In this document: positions 6,332 through 11,832 of the stretch, piece after piece
Layout of the letters: every line of letters begins with the position of its first letter
Numbering within the stretch: position 1 is the stretch's first letter
From: DASSRQ01 sp035701665
GTDB taxonomy: Bacteria; Vulcanimicrobiota; Vulcanimicrobiia; Vulcanimicrobiales; Vulcanimicrobiaceae
Direction: 5' to 3'
NCBI GenBank assembly: GCA_035701665.1
Contig: DASSRQ010000297.1
Span: forward strand, 1 to 15,514
DNA length: 15,514 nucleotides
Translations under genes and position numbers: made by a program
The notes under the pieces: model-generated
Database searches by the model: none
The model's input: only the letters and a program-made list of their open reading frames with translations
Told to the model about the DNA's origin: nothing

Positions 6332-7775
6332 GGGCAAGAATCTCCTCAATGCCGGGAACCAGCGGAGACGGTGTACGCTGCATCCGCTTGACGATCGCGG
6401 TGCGTTCGTGTTCGGGATACATTGCAAGCACGGCCGCCGCCGTTGCCGCCGGGAGCGCGCTGATTACGGCGGCCGCCGCGTGCGCAGGCTCGCCCGCGAG
6501 CGCACCGCGAACCGCTTGCGCAGAGACGCCGGGCGCAGTTGCTTGCTGCACCGTGCCGAGCCGGCGGATCGCCGTTCGCGCAAAGCCTAGCAGCGGCGCT
6601 CCGCACATGCGCAGCGCTAACAATCCCGCACCCGCGGCAACGATTGTCGGAAGAACCGGAACGAGCGCGCCGTACGCGAGCCACCAGCCGTCTTTCTTTT
6701 GCGCAGGCAGATGTGAAAACGGAACCGCTTCGACATCCAGCACGTCGCCGCGTGCAGCGTTCATTCCGAGTGTCGCCGACGCAAGCGATCGAACCGGTGC
6801 GAGATCGCCGATGCGCGCCGCATCCATCACCACCGCAGCCGATATGCGCGCAACGCGCGGCCCGTCTACCGAAGCGCTGCTCTCGCGCGTATCGCTGCCG
6901 CGGTCGATCTGCGAACTGCTCTGCTCGTAGTGTTTGCCGGCGCCGCTGAAACGTTCGGTTTGCGTCGAGCCGTCTATCGCGAGACGCGAGAACGGTGCGC
7001 GCCGGACGTCTTTGCTTGTAATACTGCGGCGATCGTACTCGACGCGCACGCGCACGATCGAGGTGCCCGCACCGAACGCCGCATCGAGCGCGCTTTGCAG
7101 CGAGATCTGCAAGCCGCCGTCGTCGCCTGCCGGCCCGCGGTCGAGCGCGACACCGCGATCGTCGACGATCGTAACGCTTTGCGGCGCCAGTCCTTGCACC
7201 GCTGCAGCGACGAACGTGCGGATGCCGTCGATCGAATCTTGCGAAAGCCGTACTCCGGCTGCGAGTTGCAAACGCACGCTCGCGGTTGCGTCGTGCGCAG
7301 CGTCGTCGGCAAAGAAGGCCGGCTTTGCCGGAGCGATGATAACCTGGGCGTCCTGCACGCCGGCAATGCCGCGCAAGGCCGAGGCGATATCGGCCGCAAG
7401 CGCGTCGCGCGTCTGCGCATCGATCACGCTTTGCGGCGTGAGCGCGCCCAGTTTCGAAAGGACGTCCTGTGAAGTCTCGAGATGCGCGTGCGGCACGCCC
7501 GCGAGCGAGAGGCGAAGCAGCAGCGCATTGCGAGCGGGCGCGTCGACAACGACGTTATCCGCAAGCGGCGTGAACGCTACGTTCCATCCGGCAAGGCGTT
7601 CTTGCACTTCGGCGACTTGCTCGGGTTTGAGCGGTGCTGCGAACAACGGCACGCGCTGCGGTCGGGCAGCGATACTCACCGCGACAACGAGCGCGATAAA
7701 GACGAACGCCACCGCGGCAGCAAGTACTTGCGAACGTCGCGGGAGCGCGAGAAACGGCGCGAACAGGTGCGTCAT
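6324..7775 (-). CDS. fliF: Flagellar MS-ring protein FliF with a FliG-middle-like C-terminal tail
   Basis: FliF forms the MS ring in the inner membrane, on which the C-ring and export gate are built. The 483 residues have a first membrane segment at about 17-36 and ring-building motifs at about 44-215 (LFAAPLKPEQVAEVQERLAG, VLSKLGAL, AALRGIAGVQDAQV-like ALRGIAGVQDAQVIIAP, and QGLAPQSVTIVDDRG). A second ring region follows to about 350 and a second membrane segment lies at about 364-388. The cytoplasmic tail is unusual. The first part of 421-483 (ALAGEPAHAAAAVISAL) could be the normal FliG-binding helix. The rest (AATAAAVLAMYPEHERTAIV, KRM, SPLVPGIEEIL) continues like the FliG middle domain, which reads HPQTIA...AAxVLxxLPExL...VxRRI...P.V..EIE. 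Start ATG 7775 lies six bases after fliE. See the fusion finding. Confidence 0.9.
   Translation of the reverse strand: MTHLFAPFLALPRRSQVLAAAVAFVFIALVVAVSIAARPQRVPLFAAPLKPEQVAEVQERLAGWNVAFTPLADNVVVDAPARNALLLRLSLAGVPHAHLETSQDVLSKLGALTPQSVIDAQTRDALAADIASALRGIAGVQDAQVIIAPAKPAFFADDAAHDATASVRLQLAAGVRLSQDSIDGIRTFVAAAVQGLAPQSVTIVDDRGVALDRGPAGDDGGLQISLQSALDAAFGAGTSIVRVRVEYDRRSITSKDVRRAPFSRLAIDGSTQTERFSGAGKHYEQSSSQIDRGSDTRESSASVDGPRVARISAAVVMDAARIGDLAPVRSLASATLGMNAARGDVLDVEAVPFSHLPAQKKDGWWLAYGALVPVLPTIVAAGAGLLALRMCGAPLLGFARTAIRRLGTVQQATAPGVSAQAVRGALAGEPAHAAAAVISALPAATAAAVLAMYPEHERTAIVKRMQRTPSPLVPGIEEILARG
6342..6347 (-). promoter_or_regulatory. Shine-Dalgarno site deciding the fliH start
   Basis: On the minus strand this reads GAGGAG, ten bases before GTG 6331, and lies within the last codons of fliF. 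It is one of the few strong ribosome-binding sites in the flagellar cluster and is the main reason for choosing 6331 as the fliH start. Confidence 0.7.
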
Positions 7776-7781
7776 GCCGCG

Positions 7782-8048
7782 CTATACCTGCATCGAAAGA
7801 ACGGTTTGCAGCGCTTGAGCGGCCCGCTGTGCGGCGGCACTCGCTACAGATAATGCAACATCCGCTTGCGCGCGTTCGTAAACGGCTTCAATCAAAGTGC
7901 CGCTGCCGCTTGCGAACGCGTTCTCGGAACGTTCGGCGCGCGAAAAGACGGCGCCGAGCCCGTTGAGAATCTCGCCGAAGCGCGATGCATCCTCTGCTCC
8001 GGCGGCCGGCACCGGCGCGACGTCGGGCACGATTGGTTCGACGGTCAT
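7782..8048 (-). CDS. fliE: Flagellar MS-ring/rod junction protein FliE
   Basis: FliE links the MS ring and export gate to the proximal rod and is the first exported flagellar protein. The 88 residues include the conserved C-terminal helices at about 52-88 (TLIEAVYERAQADVALSVAS, then AAQALQTVLSMQV), matching the family pattern EAvxxxxkADlalqlxxxxrxkxxxAYxxixxMQV, including the terminal MQV. The middle (SRFGEILNGLGAVFSRAERS) corresponds to the family's F...L...L..VN..Q..A region. The start at ATG 8048 overlaps the flgC stop as ATGA, giving the classical flgB-flgC-fliE-fliF order. Confidence 0.9.
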   Translation of the reverse strand: MTVEPIVPDVAPVPAAGAEDASRFGEILNGLGAVFSRAERSENAFASGSGTLIEAVYERAQADVALSVASAAAQRAAQALQTVLSMQV

Positions 8049-8377
8049 ACGCGGCCCATATCGATCGTGCGCAGCGCGAGCTGCTTGCCGATCTCGAAAA
8101 CGGACGAGTTGGCTTCGAACGCTCGCGAGGCGTTCAAGACGCTCACCATCTCCGCGATGGTATCGACATCGGATCCGCGTTCGGTTTTACTGCCCGCGAA
8201 TGCCACTTCGGACACGCCGCCGCTTTCGATCAAGCGGAACTGCGCGACCTCACGCGGGAACCGGCCGCGCGGACCCGCTGCCTCGGCTGCCGCGATATTG
8301 CGCGCCGAAACGTCGAGCGCCGCGCGCTGTGCGTCCATGCCGCTTGCCGCGGTTTTCAGCAGGGCGAAATCATCCAT
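8045..8377 (-). CDS. flgC: Proximal rod protein FlgC (short)
   Basis: FlgC is an axial protein of the flagellar proximal rod. The N-terminal helix (1-30, LKTAASGMDAQRAALDVSAR followed by NIA) matches the family's IAASGmxAQrxrldVxaxNIAN; the terminal N of NIAN is replaced by A. The C-terminal helix (71-110, VDTIAEMVSVLNASRAFEAN, then GKQLALRTIDMGR) matches the NVDxxxEMxxmxxAsRaYEANv...K.m...tL.iGr pattern well. At 110 residues it is shorter than the usual 130-150: the PYxPxHPxAxxxGYV loop before the second helix is lost. ATG 8377 overlaps flgB by eight bases. Confidence 0.88.
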   Translation of the reverse strand: MDDFALLKTAASGMDAQRAALDVSARNIAAAEAAGPRGRFPREVAQFRLIESGGVSEVAFAGSKTERGSDVDTIAEMVSVLNASRAFEANSSVFEIGKQLALRTIDMGRV

Positions 8378-8588
8378 GGGCGGCCGTCTTGAGTTCGGAC
8401 AGCCGCGCGTGCACCGCGCCCAGCAACGCTTGCGCGAACAGCGCGTGCTGCGCGGTTTGCGCCATGGCCGCGTCGGGACGCGTACTGCCGAAGGGTGTTT
8501 GCGCTCGCGCCGTTTGGGCGGCAGCGCCGGAGAGATCGGTTTGCGCCCGCGAGAGCGCCTGCATGAGGGGAGCGGCTACGTCGAACAT
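8370..8588 (-). CDS. flgB: Very short FlgB-like proximal rod protein
   Basis: FlgB is the other proximal rod protein and normally has about 130 residues. This 72-residue version keeps the family's start (MFDVAAPLMQALSRAQTDL, compare LFD..f.lLe.aLd...lR) and end (about 40-72, AMAQTAQHALFAQALLGAVH followed by ARLSELKTAAHG, compare ...Q.lrYqa.v.llnkrls.LrtAi.G). The NNIANxxTPGYK motif is reduced to AAAQTARAQTPFGS, and the middle domain is gone. Position before flgC and the C-terminal match make FlgB the best reading. The gene starts at ATG 8588, 34 bp after the DUF3810 gene; no clear flagellar (sigma-28) promoter is seen in that gap. Confidence 0.7.
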   Translation of the reverse strand: MFDVAAPLMQALSRAQTDLSGAAAQTARAQTPFGSTRPDAAMAQTAQHALFAQALLGAVHARLSELKTAAHG

Positions 8589-8622
8589 GGACGTAGCGTA
8601 CGCGGGCTATGTTTCCGCGGTT

Positions 8623-9600
8623 TTACCGAAGCGTTGCGGTATTTTGCGGCAGTCCCGATGCATCGAGCGGAATGCCGGCCAGCAAACGCGTGACCTCGTC
8701 GTAGTTTTCGACGCCGGACGCGATGTGGTTCGTCTTCAGGTACGAGTTATAGACGTGCCACGAGAACCGCGAGAAGTTGAGATTGACGAAATGCGCATTG
8801 CGTGCGCGCAGCGCCTCAAAATCTTTCCAGACCAGCGGCACGAACATGGACTTCGGGTAATGCTCCAAACGCGGCAGATATAAAAACAGTTCGAGCCAGC
8901 CCGAGTATTGCGCCACGACGTCCTTGTCGCGCAGACAGGCGACGATGCCGACGTAGTTCGCTTCATCCTCGCGGTTGTAACCGGCGGCGTGACTCCACTC
9001 GTGCGCTTGCGTAAACGGCCGCTCGAACCACAGCAGATCCGGCGCAAGCTGCGTTTCGAGCGAGAACGGATTCGTAAAACCGGTCGTGCCGTTGAGATTC
9101 ATGAATGCGCCGGCCAAGGTCGGTTTGGCTGCACTTACGCCCGGTTCCCAATCGTCGCCCAACCGCTGCACGACCGGAAGCCAGGCGTCGTGCAGCAGCG
9201 CAAGATCGAATGCGTCGCCGGAATGTTGGTCGTGCGCGCTCTGCGCGAGCGCATTGATCTGCCCGATCGCCATCTTCCGCAGCGCGTCGACGGCGCGCGG
9301 GTTTACGCGGTTCGATTCAAATGCGGTGCGCGTTTCGAGCGGCGCGCGATCGTAGCCGAAGCCCCAACCCGCGTAAAACCAAAACGTGTAAAAACCCGCA
9401 AGGCCCGCAATACCGAGCAGCGCTCGCCACCACGGACGCACGAACAGCAGCGCCGCGACGACGATAGCAATGCCGATAATGGCGATAACGTCGCCAATGG
9501 CAAAAGGGAGCACCGGAGTGAATGCACTCCATAGATGCTCCCATTTGGGATAGTAGCCGTTGCTGAACGACCGCTCCACCCATTGCGGGCTCGGGCGCAC
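8623..9600 (-). CDS. DUF3810-type integral membrane zinc metalloprotease
   Basis: The protein combines N-terminal membrane segments (about 32-54 and 58-80 from GTG 9600) with a cytoplasmic or surface metalloprotease-like domain. QAHEWSHAAGYNREDEANYV at about 198-217 supplies the HExxH helix (H200, E201, H204) and a downstream EDEAN acidic motif, as in DUF3810 proteins. NLNGTTGFTNPFSLETQLAP before it is also typical. Its substrate is unknown. GTG 9600 gives 325 aa, but it starts just after what looks like the family's first membrane helix: the in-frame codons upstream (9601-9672) encode IPLDIACIVAGIIAATV, which leads directly into RPSPQWVERSFSNGYYP. No ATG, GTG or TTG occurs there, so the true start may be a rare codon. 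The gene lies 72 bp after rpsI, in the same frame. Confidence 0.75.
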   Translation of the reverse strand: MRPSPQWVERSFSNGYYPKWEHLWSAFTPVLPFAIGDVIAIIGIAIVVAALLFVRPWWRALLGIAGLAGFYTFWFYAGWGFGYDRAPLETRTAFESNRVNPRAVDALRKMAIGQINALAQSAHDQHSGDAFDLALLHDAWLPVVQRLGDDWEPGVSAAKPTLAGAFMNLNGTTGFTNPFSLETQLAPDLLWFERPFTQAHEWSHAAGYNREDEANYVGIVACLRDKDVVAQYSGWLELFLYLPRLEHYPKSMFVPLVWKDFEALRARNAHFVNLNFSRFSWHVYNSYLKTNHIASGVENYDEVTRLLAGIPLDASGLPQNTATLR

Positions 9601-9672
9601 CGTTGCGGCAATGATGCCGGCAACGATGCACGCGATGTCGAGCGGTATTGTACGCTTAAGCGTAGCTGTCGA

Positions 9673-10062
9673 TTAGCGCTTCGAGAATTGGAAGCGTTTA
9701 CGGGCCTTCTTGCGGCCGTACTTCTTCGATTCTTTTTCGCGCGGGTCGCGGGTGAGCAGGCCCTGTTTGCGCAGCACTTCGCGCAGCGACTCGTCCATCG
9801 AGATCAGCGCGCGCGCGATACCGTGACGAACGGCACCGGCTTGGCCGGCGATACCGCCGCCTTCGGCTTTCACGTCGATGTTGAAACGCGAGAGGCTCTG
9901 CGTGGCATCGAGCGGCTGACGCACGATCTGCTGCAGCGTCGGTCGCGGGAAGTACTCGTCCATCGGCCGCTTATTGACGGTGATGACGCCTTGACCGAGG
10001 GTTATGCGAACGCGCGCGATGGAGCGTTTGCGACGGCCGGTTCCTTGAAAATTATCGTTCAC
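9673..10062 (-). CDS. rpsI: Small ribosomal subunit protein uS9
   Basis: uS9 is a 30S head protein whose C-terminal tail reaches the P-site tRNA. The 129 residues include TGRRKRSIARVRI at 8-20, GQGVITVNKRPMDEYF, GGGIAGQAGAVRHGIARAL at about 68-86, and the basic C-terminus SKKYGRKKARKRFQFSKR ending in the conserved SKR. The start is GTG 10062, chosen because TAGGAG lies five bases upstream and the family begins right here; the reading frame stays open further upstream but runs over rplM in another frame. It follows rplM by eight bases, the usual rplM-rpsI pair, and is probably translationally coupled to it. Confidence 0.98.
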   Translation of the reverse strand: MNDNFQGTGRRKRSIARVRITLGQGVITVNKRPMDEYFPRPTLQQIVRQPLDATQSLSRFNIDVKAEGGGIAGQAGAVRHGIARALISMDESLREVLRKQGLLTRDPREKESKKYGRKKARKRFQFSKR

Positions 10063-10067
10063 AAATA

Positions 10068-10073
10068 CTCCTA
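10068..10073 (-). promoter_or_regulatory. rpsI Shine-Dalgarno site containing the rplM stop codon
   Basis: On the minus strand this reads TAGGAG, five bases before GTG 10062. Its first three bases are the TAG stop of rplM, so ribosomes ending rplM uncover or re-use the site. This fixes the rpsI start and suggests coupled synthesis of the two ribosomal proteins. Confidence 0.8.
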
Positions 10074-10496
10074 CGCCAGCGGTTCCGGCTTCTGCGATGC
10101 ATGCGGATGCTCCGAACCGGCGTAAACGTTGAGACGGTTCAGCTGCACGTTGCGCATACGATTGGTGGGAAGCATGCCGCGGACGGCGCGCTCGATGAGG
10201 CGCTCGGGATGCTTTTCTTTGATCTCGCGAGCGGTCTGCTCTTTGATGCCGCCCGGAAAACCGCTGTGGCGGTAGTAAATCTTGTTGTCCCACTTCTTGC
10301 CGCCGAGTTCGATCTTGTCGGCGTTGATGACGACCACGTGGTCGCCGTCGTCGATGTGGGGGGTCCAGGTCGGCTTGTGCTTCCCGGAGAGGGCGCGCGC
10401 GATACGAACCGCAAGGGTTCCCAGGCGCTGACCCGCTGCGTCGACGATGTACCAATCGTGCTTCGTCTCGGCCGTCTTTTGTTGATAGGTCCGCAT
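10071..10496 (-). CDS. rplM: Large ribosomal subunit protein uL13
   Basis: uL13 is an early-assembling 50S protein. The 141-residue length is typical. Recognisable blocks are WYIVDAAGQRLGTLAVRIAR at about 15-34, LSGKHKPTWTPHIDDGDHVV at about 36-55, the INADKIELGGKKWDNKIYYR segment at 57-76, HSGFPGGIKE, and RAVRGMLPTNRMRNVQLNRL followed by YAGSEHPHASQKP. The start at ATG 10496 matches the family N-terminus. It is first in the rplM-rpsI unit and divergent from a marR-type gene; candidate promoters lie immediately upstream. Confidence 0.98.
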   Translation of the reverse strand: MRTYQQKTAETKHDWYIVDAAGQRLGTLAVRIARALSGKHKPTWTPHIDDGDHVVVINADKIELGGKKWDNKIYYRHSGFPGGIKEQTAREIKEKHPERLIERAVRGMLPTNRMRNVQLNRLNVYAGSEHPHASQKPEPLA

Positions 10497-10505
10497 AACC
10501 CGGCT

Positions 10506-10534
10506 ATCCTACGGGAAATTCGCCGCCCCGTCAA
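10506..10534 (-). promoter_or_regulatory. Candidate proximal rplM promoter
   Basis: On the minus strand TTGACG (10534-10529) and TAGGAT (10511-10506) are separated by 17 bases, close to the sigma-70-type consensus. Transcription would start only about two to three bases before ATG 10496, giving a nearly leaderless mRNA. Alternatively AGGA within TAGGAT is a Shine-Dalgarno site ten bases from the ATG, and transcription starts at the distal promoter. Confidence 0.5.
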
Positions 10535-10549
10535 GCACATTTACGCACG

Positions 10550-10579
10550 ATTATATTTGACAAGTAGTTGACTAAGCAA
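10550..10579 (-). promoter_or_regulatory. Candidate distal rplM promoter
   Basis: On the minus strand a perfect TATAAT (10555-10550) is preceded by TTGCTT (10579-10574) with an 18-base spacer. The -35 lies inside the MarR-like palindrome at 10565-10582, so the regulator could affect this promoter. Confidence 0.45.
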
Positions 10580-10586
10580 CTATACT
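10557..10586 (+). promoter_or_regulatory. Promoter of the marR-type gene
   Basis: TTGACA (10557-10562) and TATACT (10581-10586) are separated by 18 bases. The first base of the ATG lies eight bases after the -10 element, so the transcript is predicted to start at or within one base of the ATG, without a leader or Shine-Dalgarno site. Confidence 0.7.
10565..10582. promoter_or_regulatory. MarR-type operator palindrome
   Basis: The 18-bp sequence TAGTTGACTAAGCAACTA has perfect 6-bp arms (TAGTTG and CAACTA) around a 6-bp centre. Size and style fit MarR-family operators. It fills the spacer and touches the -10 of the marR promoter and covers the -35 of the distal rplM promoter, so autorepression is likely and an effect on rplM is possible. 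Confidence 0.65.
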
Positions 10587-10593
10587 CGGTCCC

Positions 10594-11019
10594 ATGCTTT
10601 CGGATAACGTCACTTTGGCCGTCGGTCTCTCTCGAGCCGACGCCGCTTTACGCCGTCGCCTGGAGGGTCCGCTCGGGGGCGGCCACGGCATCGGATTTAC
10701 GGATTTTCAGATTCTGGCCGAGCTCGACTCGGTCCAAGGCGCCCGCCTGCGGGCGAGCGATCTCGCCGGCCGGCTCATGCTCAGCCCTAGCGGCATCACG
10801 CGGGCGGTGCTGCCGCTCGAGAAGATCGGACTTGTCGAACGGCAGGCTCACGAGCGCGACGCGCGCGGAACCTATGTGGTGCTGACGGCCGCCGGCAAGA
10901 CGCGGGTCGACGAGGCGCAAGCGACGGTCGATCGCATTGTGGGCGAGACGTTTGCCGGTTTGCTTACGCGCACCGATCGCATCGCGCTTTTGGGGTTGTT
11001 CGAACGCCTTAGTTATTGA
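10594..11019 (+). CDS. MarR-family transcriptional regulator
   Basis: The protein is a 141-residue winged helix-turn-helix regulator, probably a dimer. The N-terminal helix (about 5-24) and C-terminal helix (about 106-140) form the dimer part. The DNA-binding domain is at about 34-104: GFTDFQILAELDS, then the recognition helix region SPSGITRAVLPLEKIGLVER at 64-83, and the wing HERDARGTYVVLTAAGK at 86-102 with the characteristic acidic/Arg pattern. The start at ATG 10594 is the only reasonable one and lies right at the predicted transcription start. No effector or non-self target gene is apparent nearby; the divergent neighbour is rplM. A palindrome in its promoter points to autoregulation. 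Confidence 0.93.
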   Translation: MLSDNVTLAVGLSRADAALRRRLEGPLGGGHGIGFTDFQILAELDSVQGARLRASDLAGRLMLSPSGITRAVLPLEKIGLVERQAHERDARGTYVVLTAAGKTRVDEAQATVDRIVGETFAGLLTRTDRIALLGLFERLSY

Positions 11020-11027
11020 TGTTCCAC

Positions 11028-11114
11028 GTGTCACCCTGAGCTTGTCGAAGGGCGGCCGAGTTCACCGAGGCCTCGACGCTGCTCGGCCGTGCTTCGACAA
11101 GCTCAGCATGACAC
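11028..11114. repeat. Complex inverted repeat with STTCGACAAGCTCAG-type core
   Basis: Two 33-bp arms (11028-11060 and 11082-11114) are inverted copies matching at 29 of 33 positions. Each holds the 15-base core CTGAGCTTGTCGAAG or its complement. The four mismatches are two base pairs that flank the core and remain complementary within each arm (CC with GG on the left; TG with CA on the right, read in the same sense). The 21-bp centre contains the perfect palindrome CGAGGCCTCG (11066-11075). The element fills the gap between the convergent marR and pspA-like genes. From memory this core recurs between genes in many unrelated bacteria. It could act as a bidirectional terminator or be a non-autonomous mobile repeat; no T-run follows either arm. 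Confidence 0.85.
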
Positions 11115-11142
11115 TGAAGCGCACGTCGCCGTTGCGAGTGCG

Positions 11143-11829
11143 CTACTCCGATAAAGCGCGTAAGCGCTGTTCCACATCCGCGTCGTTGACGAGCGGACGC
11201 GAATCAAACTCTTCCGGGCCAACGCTGTCGATTGCGCCGCTTTGGCGCAGTTCCGTGACGGCGTCGGCTTTTGCGCGCTGTTCGGAAAGCGCGAGCCTGG
11301 CGCGTTCGAGTTCGCGTTCGCGCTGCGCGCCTTCGCCGAGCGGCGTGAGCGCTTCATTTCCTTGCACCGTCGCACGAGCTGCAGCCGATTGCGCGGCAAC
11401 GCTTTCGCGACGGACGCGCAGCCGATCGTAGTTCGATCGCATTTGATCCAGCAGCCGTTCGAGTTCGGCGCGCTGCGCGGCGATTTGGTCGTGCTGAGCG
11501 CGAGCATCGGCGGCAAGGTGTTCGCACTCCATGGCGCGGCGCATGGACGTGCGCGCACCCGCTTCATTCGCGGATGCGAGCGCTGCCTTCGCTTCCCCGA
11601 GATGACGCGCCGCGCGCTGTTCGAATTCCGTAGCCATCATCGCAAGGCGCTTCTGCGCTGTCGCCACTGCAGCGAGATCGCCGCGCGCGCGGTTGATCGA
11701 TTCGAGCTGACCGGCCAAGACGACGTCTATCGCCTCGGCCGGATCGTCGAGCCGGTTGAGATTCGCAACGGCTTTCTGACGGAAGATCCGCAGAATCCGA
11801 TCGATGAACGTTTCCGGCTCGACGCTCAT
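11143..11829 (-). CDS. PspA/IM30-family membrane-stress protein
   Basis: PspA/IM30 proteins bind stressed inner membranes and form ESCRT-III-like rods or rings. The 228 residues are almost entirely coiled coil: DPAEAIDVVLAGQLESINRA at about 29-48, AVATAQKRL, FEQRAARHLGEAKAALASAN, RAELERLLDQMRSNYDRLRV, then a less ordered tail. The N-terminal amphipathic helix (FIDRILRIFRQKAVANLNRL at about 8-27) and the following DPAEAID motif fit the family. ATG 11829 starts three bases after the flotillin stop, so the two are surely co-transcribed. The family assignment is firm; whether it answers to a stress sigma factor is unknown. Confidence 0.88.
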   Translation of the reverse strand: MSVEPETFIDRILRIFRQKAVANLNRLDDPAEAIDVVLAGQLESINRARGDLAAVATAQKRLAMMATEFEQRAARHLGEAKAALASANEAGARTSMRRAMECEHLAADARAQHDQIAAQRAELERLLDQMRSNYDRLRVRRESVAAQSAAARATVQGNEALTPLGEGAQRERELERARLALSEQRAKADAVTELRQSGAIDSVGPEEFDSRPLVNDADVEQRLRALSE

Positions 11830-11832
11830 GTG

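Noticed and set aside
1..8588. Reading the cluster as a non-flagellar type III injectisome
   Set aside because: FliE, FlgB/FlgC and FlgE/F/G-like rod proteins and the flagellar gene order are present; no injectisome secretin or needle gene is seen.
9651..9664. Perfect 14-bp palindrome TACGCTTAAGCGTA after rpsI
   Set aside because: About one such palindrome is expected by chance in a window of this size, there is no loop for a terminator hairpin and no T-run; it also lies within the possible N-terminal coding extension of the DUF3810 gene.
10063..10455. Extension of the rpsI frame upstream over rplM
   Set aside because: uS9 begins at GTG 10062 with a strong ribosome site; the upstream translation is a shifted reading of rplM.
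11020..11035. parS-like sequence TGTTCCACGTGTCACC just after the marR stop
   Set aside because: Only the left half and centre match the parS consensus; the right half does not mirror it, and the stretch runs into the inverted repeat. No parA/parB gene is nearby.
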